Below are positions 9,301-15,913 of a stretch of DNA of 64,000 nucleotides, piece by piece. The notes under the pieces were generated by a model. That model was not told the origin of the DNA. It made no database searches and worked only from the letters and a program-made list of their open reading frames with translations. Position 1 is the stretch's first letter; every line of letters begins with the position of its first letter. The DNA comes from Catenulispora sp. EB89 (lineage in GTDB: Bacteria; Actinomycetota; Actinomycetes; Streptomycetales; Catenulisporaceae): NCBI RefSeq assembly GCF_041261445.1, contig NZ_JBGCCU010000008.1:124001-188000 (forward strand), read 5' to 3'. The translations under genes were made by a program, and so were the position numbers.

Positions 9301-9603
9301 CGGCTCCATGATCTCGGCCTCGCGCTCGGTGAAGCCGAAGACCGCGGCGTCGAACAGCTCGATCCCGTCGACCGGTCCGCCGACGCGCACGTAGCCCGGG
9401 TCGGCGGTCACGGCCGGGTCCAGGCCCGCCGCGACCGCCTCCTCGTCCGTGATCGCGCGCAGGCCCAGCCGGCCGCGGGTGAGGTCGTCCCACAGCTGCG
9501 CGACCGTGGACGCGCCGGGGAATCGTCCCGACATGCCGACCAGCGCGACCGCCGACTCGTGGTCGGCGGCGGGATCGTCGTCTTCGATTCCTTGGATCTT
9601 CAT
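6331..9603 (-). CDS. AT-less modular PKS: KS, degenerate KR, ACP
   Basis: A 1090-residue PKS. The KS spans about residues 18-437, with the active-site Cys186 in VQSFCSTSLVAVH, His322 in ECHAIGTPLGDSIE and His359 in VGHLDAASG, so condensation is possible. The usual KS-AT linker follows (to ~515). Then only ~100 residues, with no GxSxG acyltransferase motif, lead to the post-AT linker ending LPTYPFQRKRHW (~648-658). The AT core is therefore missing. A KR-like region (~680-960) lacks the TGGxGxxG site (it reads GIAGVEG) and shows no catalytic Tyr, so it is probably structural. The ACP has its serine in ELGGRSLTAV. The ATG has GGGAGA upstream. It is transcribed toward the opposing operon. Confidence 0.9.
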   Translation of the reverse strand: MKIQGIEDDDPAADHESAVALVGMSGRFPGASTVAQLWDDLTRGRLGLRAITDEEAVAAGLDPAVTADPGYVRVGGPVDGIELFDAAVFGFTEREAEIMEPQHRLLLECAWEALESAGYRPTEPDGVVGIYAGCSFPDYMLRNLRLAKDPEAAKSFAAGNERDSLTSLVSYKLGLRGPGVTVQSFCSTSLVAVHLACQSLLTYETDIALAGGASLPLPQPAGYVHRPDGIHSPDGRIRPFDAEANGTVPGSGVAVVALKRMADALADGDVIHAVILGSAVNNDGRDRAGYGAPGVDGEAEAISAALAVAGVKPESVGYVECHAIGTPLGDSIELAALGRVFKDSDGTRVLGSVKPAVGHLDAASGVTALIRAALCLRHALLPAVPGFRTPNPALAASEGRFTVLTRDQPWPAGPEPRRAGVSSFGVGGTNAHVVLEEAPVRESGAARATGPQLLAFSAADEEALGQVAERLRGHLRRVMEGSEGSEESQSLADIAFTLQVSRGRFALRRAVVCRDLGDAIEAMGDPARWIEGLTQRRDPQVRIVVPEELTGAVWAELGAAIAGLVSQDVAVGRVAVLEALRVALDGLGVRATIGDNQGSTNTVELAVDPAAGGAAEWLVAALGRLWLAGSRIDWKALHRGAGRRVELPTYPFQRKRHWIDADASASLDTKTVSDFEPRVRSYVPIWRPLPRPTADLDTRLRAAGPWLLLGADSVMSPLEHRLLIAGAEVIESEADLRDLIVAPRICVVHESGIESAPTFVDALREALPTARVGLVFLTSQAVGVSGADLAHPEQAPIGAFAGQVGGRHIDIDGFADVDQTLAAMVGEYQGPTAVRGADVWVRDYELVELDGPGQQRRSGSFREQIVGIAGVEGTAVQAAKASLEAAGAKVIVISADDGDAGDCRLIALCPDSPDGAALAARAHAARQRGHGRWLALTWDESIAGDDHQQQQSALSVALRFLEGAVAASSHLAQVVITNGSPQRGFRSHVASTADADPDATRAERTARPTLAVPYIEPDAGLERSIADAWIRTLNVEPIGADDNFFELGGRSLTAVQLAVSIGSEQAVTLPATAIVEHPTVRGLASCIRDT

Positions 9604-9738
9604 GGCGCGATCTCCCTATGAAGATGCCTGCACGTACTTCGGCGCGGACTGGCCGCAACGATCGTCGCGTGCGATCAGGGACCTGAGAAGCGGTCGGCGG
9701 TGGCCGGTTGCGGCGGGCACATCGCTGCCAACGGCGAT

Positions 9739-9784
9739 GTGAAGCCACGGAACGCGGGAAGCCGCCGAACGCCGTGAAGCCACG
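9739..9784. repeat. Direct repeat pair upstream of the AT-less PKS gene
   Basis: The 11-mer GTGAAGCCACG occurs at 9739-9749 and again at 9774-9784, in the gap between the PucR gene stop and the PKS start. The 35-base spacing is close to three or four helical turns, so these could be regulator sites for the PKS promoter. No function can be assigned. Confidence 0.4.
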
Positions 9785-9786
9785 AT

Positions 9787-11043
9787 CTACGGGGCGTTCT
9801 CCTTGGCGTCGGTCGAGAGATACATGTGAACACGCACAGCCATCAGCAACGCCGCCGATTCCTCGCCGCCACACGCCGCCAGATCAAGGAACGGTCGCAA
9901 TTCGCTGATGCGATATTTGACAGTGTTCTGATGCACGTTCAGCACCGACGCGACCTCCTTCAACCGGCCGCCGTGCGACAGGTAGGCGTCAACGGTCGGT
10001 ATCACCCATCGGCGGTCCATCACCGGGGTCAGTGGGGCCAGCGCGGCGCCCGCGAACCGCCGGGCCCGGTCCAGGTCGGCGAGCATCGCGATCAGCGGCG
10101 CCAGCTGGTGGTGGTCGAACACCGGACGGATCGCCGCCCCGCCGGTGATGCCGAGACCGACCCGCAGCGCGTCCAGCGCCTCGCCGTAGCTCAGACGGGT
10201 CTGGCCGGCGTCGTCGGCGACCTGTCCCAGCCCGATGCCGACGATCCGGCCCGCCGGCAGCCCGGCCAGGCTGCGCACCAGGTGCTCCCGGCCCTGGCCG
10301 GGCATCTCGATCGCGGCGATGACACTGTGGTGGCGCACGGTCCAGAACAGCGCGCCGGCGTGGTTCACCAACGTCCTGCCGACCTTCTCCAGGTCGGCGA
10401 GCGGTGCGCTGCCCCGGACCTCGGCCACCGCCACGCAGTGCTTCGCGGCGAAGGCGTCCACGCCCCGGTGGTGGTCGGCCACGGTCCCGGCGAGCACCGC
10501 GTCGAACAGCCGGGTCCGAGGCCGCTGTTCCATGACCCGGGCGTCCCGGGGGGACTGGTCCGCGTAGACCGCGGCCACCTCGGTGCTGATCCGGTCGGCG
10601 AACTCGAGCACGAACGCCGCCATCGAGGCCAGGTCGTGGTCGCTCGTCGTGCCGGTGACGGCGAGCGTCCCTGTCACCTCCCGCCAGAACACCTGGACGC
10701 CGAGCCGGTAGGCCCGCAACACCGCTTCGCGGTCGATGCCCTGCAGGGCCCGCCGCCGGGCGCCCTCGATCATCGGCACGAAGTCCTCGTCGCGCAGTTC
10801 GCCGGTCCGCATCGCGTTCAGGCAGCACCGGACCGTCGCCGCCGACACCTCGCGGACGTCGGTGAGCAGCGACTCGTCGGTGATCGCGCGATATTCGGTG
10901 ATGGAGTCCTGATAAGCACGCACCATTACATAAGCGAGCGCATCGACGCGCTCCTCCAGCAGAGCCGCAACGCCTTTGTGCTTTCCGATCACCGGGCCCA
11001 TGGCGGCGGCACCGGTGTAAGCCTCTAACAGCCTAGGCTCCAT
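9787..11043 (-). CDS. PucR/CdaR-family transcriptional regulator
   Basis: A 418-residue regulator. The C-terminal PucR-type helix-turn-helix reads RLKEVASVLNVHQNTVKYRI. It is preceded by a GGDEF-like middle domain (ERPRTRLFDAVLAG region onward) and an N-terminal helical domain found in actinomycete family members. The start at 11043 is chosen because CAGGAG lies eight bases upstream. Upstream in-frame codons to 11145 encode a basic, low-complexity stretch. It sits directly upstream of, and in line with, the AT-less PKS, so local control of the polyketide genes is plausible but unproven. Confidence 0.88.
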   Translation of the reverse strand: MEPRLLEAYTGAAAMGPVIGKHKGVAALLEERVDALAYVMVRAYQDSITEYRAITDESLLTDVREVSAATVRCCLNAMRTGELRDEDFVPMIEGARRRALQGIDREAVLRAYRLGVQVFWREVTGTLAVTGTTSDHDLASMAAFVLEFADRISTEVAAVYADQSPRDARVMEQRPRTRLFDAVLAGTVADHHRGVDAFAAKHCVAVAEVRGSAPLADLEKVGRTLVNHAGALFWTVRHHSVIAAIEMPGQGREHLVRSLAGLPAGRIVGIGLGQVADDAGQTRLSYGEALDALRVGLGITGGAAIRPVFDHHQLAPLIAMLADLDRARRFAGAALAPLTPVMDRRWVIPTVDAYLSHGGRLKEVASVLNVHQNTVKYRISELRPFLDLAACGGEESAALLMAVRVHMYLSTDAKENAP

Positions 11044-11731
11044 AGCCGGCGCTCCTGACCTCTGTCCGCGTACGCGCCAAACACGCGGGGTCGAAGCGCC
11101 TGCCCGACCGGAGCCGTGCGACGGGATCAACGCAAAACGACGCAATCTTCATGTGCCCTCCTCGGCGTGGCGATCCGTGGGCGCACGCCTGCTGCGGCCG
11201 TCCCACCGGGGGACGAGCCTCGGCCGAGCGTGGGTGTATCTTTTATCGTTCAAACACCGTGGAAGTGCACGAAACGGTGAAGCTTCCAGGAACTCCCGAC
11301 AGTACACAAGTAACGCGACGGCGAATCACGGAGCACCATCCTTCGCGACTTTCCGCGATCGGCGCCCCATGTATGGTCATCCAACCACAAACAATAGCGA
11401 ATCAATAGCGTTATTTGTGCCGTCACGATTCGGGCGTCCGAGCCTGTCGCCGGATCCATCAGAACCTCCGAGTCGCGCGGTGCTGTCGCCTCCAGAGTCC
11501 TGCCGGCCGTGGTCGTCCGCATCGGCGAAACCACGTACTTGTCCACGTAGCGACACGGAGCCGGACGGCGGCCGCCGTGGTCGAATCGTTTCCGCGCCGC
11601 CACTCTTGACTTTCAGTCCAATAGTGACCAGGCTTGCCGGTATCGCAGCCGGACCTGGCATGCGCGGCTGTGCGGCTGGTTCTTCGGTGGGTGACGCGGC
11701 CGCCGGTAGCCCTGGAGCAAGGGGATGGGAC
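11044..11731. other. Divergent intergenic region, no gene recognised
   Basis: This 688-base gap between the PucR gene and the AurF-like gene is clearly lower in GC around 11230-11440. It contains an 11-base-spaced direct repeat CAATAGCG (11392-11399 and 11403-11410) inside the partly palindromic run between ACAAAC at 11388 and TTTGT at 11413. Promoters of both divergent genes must lie here. Open frames in it have no ribosome site or coding bias that I can support. Confidence 0.5.
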
Positions 11732-12631
11732 ATGGCGCGCGGGACGCTTGACCGGGAACAGGTGGCGGAGAAGCTGCTGGACGCGTCCGCGAAGCACTCC
11801 TTCGACCCGGTGCACGAGGTCGACTGGGAGCAGGAGCAGCCGGCGGATCTGTTCTACGCCGTACCGGAGCACGTCTCCCTGTACGGCACGCCGCTGTGGG
11901 AGCGGATGACCGCGGAGCAGCGGATCGAGCTGAGCAAGCAGGAGATCGTCAACATCATGTCGATGGGGATCTGGTTCGAGACCATCCTCATGCGCATGCT
12001 GTTGAAGATGGCCTACGAGCGGCATCGGCCGGAGTCGCGGCACGTGCAGTACGCGTACACCGAGGTCGGGGACGAGTGCCGGCATTCGCTGATGTTCATC
12101 CGCATGATCGAGACGGTCGGGGCGCGGCCGTACGGCCGGCCCGGGTATCTCAACACGCTGGGTCGCTATGTTCCGGTGCTGCTCCAGGGCGCGCCGATGT
12201 GGGTGGGCACGCTCATGGGGGAGGAGATCGTCGACGTCATGCAGCGCGAGATGATCCGCGACGAGCGGGTGCAGCCCCTGGTGCGGCAGGTGTCGAAGAT
12301 CCACGTGATCGAGGAGACCCGGCACGTCAGCTACGCCCGCGAGGCGCTGGCGCGGCGTGTCCCGCGCGCCGGGCGGCTGGAGCGGGAGCACGCGCGGCTG
12401 GTCGCGGCCGAGAGCGCGGTGGTGGTCGGCGAGTTCATGGTGAACCCGGCCGTCTACAAGCGGGTCGGGATCGCGGACCCGGTGGCCGCGCGGCGGATGG
12501 CGAAGGGTAACCCGTACCACCTGGAGGTGAAGCGGCGGGCCGCGGCGAAGGTGGTGCCGTTCTTCGAGGAGCTCGGGCTGATGGGCGGGCCGACGTTGAA
12601 GCGGTGGCAGCGCTCTGGGTTCGTGGCCTGA
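11732..12631 (+). CDS. AurF-family diiron oxygenase (arylamine N-oxygenase-like)
   Basis: A 299-residue ferritin-like helical protein of the AurF / para-aminobenzoate N-oxygenase family. The ligand pattern is visible in order: Glu in KQEIVNIMS, ExxH in VGDECRHSL, Glu in LMGEEIVDV, and HxxxExxxxxxH-type ligands in HVIEETRHVSYAREAL. Characterised members oxidise arylamines to nitro- or nitroso-arenes, and others act on different amines. The ATG at 11732 has AAGGGGATGG just upstream. Its place beside the polyketide genes suggests a tailoring or starter-unit role, but no p-aminobenzoate synthase gene is visible. Substrate is unknown. Confidence 0.85.
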   Translation: MARGTLDREQVAEKLLDASAKHSFDPVHEVDWEQEQPADLFYAVPEHVSLYGTPLWERMTAEQRIELSKQEIVNIMSMGIWFETILMRMLLKMAYERHRPESRHVQYAYTEVGDECRHSLMFIRMIETVGARPYGRPGYLNTLGRYVPVLLQGAPMWVGTLMGEEIVDVMQREMIRDERVQPLVRQVSKIHVIEETRHVSYAREALARRVPRAGRLEREHARLVAAESAVVVGEFMVNPAVYKRVGIADPVAARRMAKGNPYHLEVKRRAAAKVVPFFEELGLMGGPTLKRWQRSGFVA

Positions 12632-12668
12632 TCGGTCGGTCCCGAGCGCCGGCTGTCGCGGCGTGAGC

Positions 12669-13796
12669 TTATTGCGGCGTGAGCACGATCCAGACCTGGC
12701 CGGGGTGGAACGGCATCGGCCGGCCGTTGACGGTGAAGCTGGTCGTGGCGGCGTCGTTCGGACGCGACCAGGTGCCGGTGTAGGAGTTGCCGTCCCGCAG
12801 CACCACAGCCTGACCGGTGCCGACCGTCGGCGCGTACGGCGAGAGCTGGTCGGGCACGTCGTGGAAACCGCGCGGCGACGTCGTCTCGGCGACCTTCTGC
12901 AGCACGATGGTCGGCGCCCCGAGCGCACCGCCGTCGGTGGTGGAGGCGTCCCGGCCGTCCATCGCGATCAGGTACTCGCCTTTGCCCGCGTCCCAGGTGA
13001 AGGTGAAGGACGCCGAGGGCATGCGCGCCGTGGCGGTCGCGGTCGGGACGCCGCCGGCCGGCGCGGCGCCGAAGCGGAAGCCGATGTCCTTGGCGGCGGC
13101 GGTATCAGGGAAGTCGCTCAGTACCTTGGCCGGGTTCAGGTACTCGTTGTAGGGCGCGTTGCGCGAGTCGTCGCGGGAGAACGCGGCGCCGTCCTGATCG
13201 GGGCTCGTGTTGGAGATGTCCGCGGCGGCCAGCACCGGTAGGAACACGCTCAGCGCGCCGGAGTAGGCGAAGTCGACTTTGCCGTACTGCTCCAGGATCG
13301 GCAGGTCGCTCTCCCGGGCGCTGCGCACCGGCCCGATCTTGCCGCCGGCCGGCAGATGGTTGGAGTCGTACACGGCCAGGAAGCGCGAGAGGCCGCCCTC
13401 GACCTCAATCGCGTAGACGACGTCGGCCGAGGCCAGACCGGTCTGTGGTCGCGCGTAGACGATGTTGTCGATCTTGACCGCGAGGATCTTCCCGGCCGGT
13501 CCCGGCAGACCGGTGAGCGGCGAGACGTTGCCCGAAACAGAGGTCGACGATGTCGTCGAACCGGTCGGCGCCGCGTCCGGCTTCTTGTGGCCGCTGCTGC
13601 ACGAGGCGGTCAGACAGAGGGTTGCGGTGCAGCAGGCCAGCGCGGCCGCACAGGTACGAGTTCGGGTGCTGCGAGTGCTGCGGCTGCTGCGGATGCCGGG
13701 GGTGCGAGTTCGGGTACGGAGTCGAGTCGCGGGGCGGGACTCGGGTCGGATCTCGGGTCGGGTCTCGGGTCGGGTCTCGGGGCGCGTGAGTCGCAT
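12669..13796 (-). CDS. DUF3048-domain lipoprotein
   Basis: A 375-residue exported protein. After an unusually long Arg/Thr/Pro-rich N-terminus (~48 residues) comes a short hydrophobic core and a lipobox, LTASC. The mature part has the two-part DUF3048 (YerB-like) signature, with conserved segments such as DNIVYARPQTGL, GPVRSARESD and a C-terminal WSRPN region. Family function is not established. It stands alone, 70 bases after the methyltransferase operon and in the same direction, so it could be read through from it. Confidence 0.85.
   Translation of the reverse strand: MRLTRPETRPETRPEIRPESRPATRLRTRTRTPGIRSSRSTRSTRTRTCAAALACCTATLCLTASCSSGHKKPDAAPTGSTTSSTSVSGNVSPLTGLPGPAGKILAVKIDNIVYARPQTGLASADVVYAIEVEGGLSRFLAVYDSNHLPAGGKIGPVRSARESDLPILEQYGKVDFAYSGALSVFLPVLAAADISNTSPDQDGAAFSRDDSRNAPYNEYLNPAKVLSDFPDTAAAKDIGFRFGAAPAGGVPTATATARMPSASFTFTWDAGKGEYLIAMDGRDASTTDGGALGAPTIVLQKVAETTSPRGFHDVPDQLSPYAPTVGTGQAVVLRDGNSYTGTWSRPNDAATTSFTVNGRPMPFHPGQVWIVLTPQ
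13739..13786. repeat. Short tandem repeat coding the N-terminus of the DUF3048 lipoprotein
   Basis: About four imperfect copies of a 12-base unit (consensus GGGTCGGGTCTC). On the minus strand they encode repeats of Thr-Arg-Pro-Glu. Such arrays can slip during replication and change the length of the signal-peptide n-region. Confidence 0.7.
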
Positions 13797-13865
13797 GGGT
13801 CGGTCTTCCTCCCCGTCGGTGCGCTGCGTCGCGCATGGCGACGTAGTGCATTTACCCGATCCGGC

Positions 13866-15308
13866 CTACCTCGATGCAGGCGGCCAGGTCACGGCCAGGC
13901 GCACATGCTCCCGCACGCCGATCACACCCGCATCCGGGGCCGGGCCGCCGATCGGCCGGGCGGTGATGACCGGCCCGGAGCCCAGCCGCTGCTCACGACT
14001 CCACACCGCGGTGCTGTCGGCCAGCGCGGAGGCCAGCTGCGCGGCGCCCGGGCCGAAGGCGTGAGCGCCGAGTTCGATGCGGCCGTCGGGGCGGGCGCGC
14101 GCGGTGAGGTGGGCGAAGCCGGCGGGGGTGGCGACGGCGGGAGTGGCGGTGGCCAACGCCGGTTCCAGGGGTTCGGTGCCCGGCGCACCCGGCCGGCCCG
14201 GTGCGGCCGGGGCGCCGGGGACGTGCACGGTCAGCTGGCAGTAGCCGGGGAACTCGGTGGCGAGCCACAGCGGCAGCGTGTCCCACGGCTCCCAGCGCCA
14301 GACCCGGACGCCGGACCAGCGCTCGGCGCGCGGGCCGCGCAGGTGCGCCTCGACGCGCGCCGCGTCGGGGATCGCGTCGAGATCGTCGGCGGCGACGGTG
14401 AGATCGCCGTCGTTGAGCAGGAGTCCGTCCTCGGGATGGCTGCCCGCGCCCTGCATCTTGACGAATCCGCACAGCCGCGTGGAGCGGCTGACGAGGCGGT
14501 CGTCCTCGCGGTCGAAGGCCACCGAGCGGGTCATGCCGTGCAGCAGCAGCGGCACGACGACGCGGCCCCGCGGCGTCAACTGCCTGATCCAGGCCGGCGG
14601 CAGGTCCCAGGCCTCGACCGTCACCACGACGCGGTCGTACGGCGCGTGCTCGGGCACCCCGGCCGCGGCGTCGGCGGTGACCACGTGCACGGCGGTGTAG
14701 CCGGCCTCATCCAGGCAGCCGCGCGCGCGGTCGGTCACCGCCGGGTCGATGTCGACGGTGGTGACCTCGCCGTCCGGTCCGGCGAGCTCGGCCATCAGCG
14801 CGGCGTTGTAGCCGCCGGAGCCGATCTCCAGCAGCCGCATGCCGGGCCGGATGCCGGCCTGCTCCAGCATGATCGCCTGGATGTCGGGCGCGCTCACCGA
14901 GCTGGTCGGGACGCCGTGCCGGTCGCGCTTCACGAACACGACCCGGTTCGCGTACGCCGTTTCCAGCGCCAGCCCAGGCGTGAACAGGTGCCGGGGCACG
15001 GCGCGGACGGCCGCCGCGACCTCGGGCGTGCTGATCGCGCCCTCGGCGACGAGGCGGTCGGCGAGCGCGGCCCGGAAGGCGGCGGCCTGGGCCTCGGCGC
15101 GGGAGGCGCGGGATGCGGCCCGCCCGGCCTCGGCCCGATCGCGCCAGGCCCGACGGCGGCGCTCGCGATCCGAGTCGGAATCGGGACCAGCAGCGGAACC
15201 AGAATTGCGACCGGAGCCGGAACCCGTGCCTGAACCGGAACGCGCGCCCTCGCCGCGTTCGTCCAGATCTCGATCCCGATCTCGATCCGCCGTCGCCACG
15301 AAAGCCAC
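13866..15308 (-). CDS. PCMT-like methyltransferase (FxLD/RiPP-maturation type)
   Basis: A 480-residue SAM-dependent methyltransferase related to protein-L-isoaspartate O-methyltransferase. The N-terminal signature VPRHLFTPG is followed by SAM motif I LEIGSGGYNAAL and motif II VTTVDIDP. The long C-terminal extension (beyond ~260) matches what I know of methyltransferases from lanthipeptide 'FxLD' loci and ATP-grasp RiPP systems. The first ~60 residues are low-complexity (Arg/Asp/Ser/Gly). The GTG start at 15308 is uncertain, because GAGGAG abuts it directly. It lies 9 bases after the upstream gene. No dehydratase, cyclase or ATP-grasp gene is nearby. Confidence 0.78.
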   Translation of the reverse strand: MAFVATADRDRDRDLDERGEGARSGSGTGSGSGRNSGSAAGPDSDSDRERRRRAWRDRAEAGRAASRASRAEAQAAAFRAALADRLVAEGAISTPEVAAAVRAVPRHLFTPGLALETAYANRVVFVKRDRHGVPTSSVSAPDIQAIMLEQAGIRPGMRLLEIGSGGYNAALMAELAGPDGEVTTVDIDPAVTDRARGCLDEAGYTAVHVVTADAAAGVPEHAPYDRVVVTVEAWDLPPAWIRQLTPRGRVVVPLLLHGMTRSVAFDREDDRLVSRSTRLCGFVKMQGAGSHPEDGLLLNDGDLTVAADDLDAIPDAARVEAHLRGPRAERWSGVRVWRWEPWDTLPLWLATEFPGYCQLTVHVPGAPAAPGRPGAPGTEPLEPALATATPAVATPAGFAHLTARARPDGRIELGAHAFGPGAAQLASALADSTAVWSREQRLGSGPVITARPIGGPAPDAGVIGVREHVRLAVTWPPASR

Positions 15309-15317
15309 CTCCTCGCA

Positions 15318-15911
15318 TCAGGCGTCCTCCCCAGCCTGGTACAGCGAGTAGGCCTTTTCATAGTGAGTTCCCTCCTCCGGGTGCTGCGGCAGCGCGGGAT
15401 GCGGCCGCCGTCCGCCGTGCGCGATCGTCCGGACGGCCCCGCGGCTCATCGGCTGCGCCCGCCGCTCGCGCACCACCCAGCCGCGCAGCGTGGACTCGTG
15501 GCCGGGCAGCGTGTGGCAGGGGCCGCGGCAGCTGCGCAGGATCAGCCCGAGCGGGGCGCCGGTGAGCGCGCCGAGCACCAGCAGCCCGCCGAACGTGGTC
15601 CCGGCGCCCTCGCGGTCGGTGAGACAGCGCCGTCCGCGCCGGGACAGCGCCAGGTCGGCGGCCAGCCCCGGCTCGCCGCGCGGGCCGTGCGCCAGGCAGG
15701 TGGCCAGGTGTTCGCCGTCGGGCGCGGTGCGGGCCAGGCGGTCCACGAGGTCGGCGGCCAGCCGGCGCGCGGCGTCGATGGCCCGGAGCGGATCCGGCTC
15801 GGCCTCGGCGGCGTCCCAGATCGCCCGGCCGGCTCGGCGGCGGACGTGGTCGGGGTGCCGGGTCCAGCGGTCGCCGGTGGCGGTGGCGAGCGCGGCGGCT
15901 TCGGCGGTCAT
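15318..15911 (-). CDS. Hypothetical protein, 197 aa
   Basis: Not recognised. The ATG at 15911 has a strong AGGAGG ribosome site seven bases upstream, and codon third positions are G/C-rich, so it is very likely translated. It starts inside the end of the MFS gene, with the TTGACCATG arrangement indicating translational coupling. The protein is Arg/Ala-rich, has one weakly hydrophobic stretch (LLVLGALTGAPLGLIL) and three cysteines close together (RSCRGPC and an upstream TCL). It ends in an acidic aromatic tail (HYEKAYSLYQAG). Context suggests it works with the transporter and methyltransferase. Confidence 0.65.
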   Translation of the reverse strand: MTAEAAALATATGDRWTRHPDHVRRRAGRAIWDAAEAEPDPLRAIDAARRLAADLVDRLARTAPDGEHLATCLAHGPRGEPGLAADLALSRRGRRCLTDREGAGTTFGGLLVLGALTGAPLGLILRSCRGPCHTLPGHESTLRGWVVRERRAQPMSRGAVRTIAHGGRRPHPALPQHPEEGTHYEKAYSLYQAGEDA

Positions 15912-15913
15912 GG

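Noticed and set aside
6763-9621. Long forward open frame (952 codons) opposite the AT-less PKS
   Set aside because: It is antisense to a PKS with clear KS and ACP motifs, is rich in Arg/Gly/Pro/His, and has no domain or ribosome site. Typical of high-GC shadow frames.
11151-11408. 85-codon open frame in the PucR/AurF gap
   Set aside because: It has no ribosome site and the composition changes along it. The region is better explained as a promoter region.
13866-15911. FxLD lanthipeptide precursor near the methyltransferase
   Set aside because: I looked for a short peptide with FxLD and Cys/Ser/Thr-rich core around the operon and found none, so the RiPP link rests on the methyltransferase family only.
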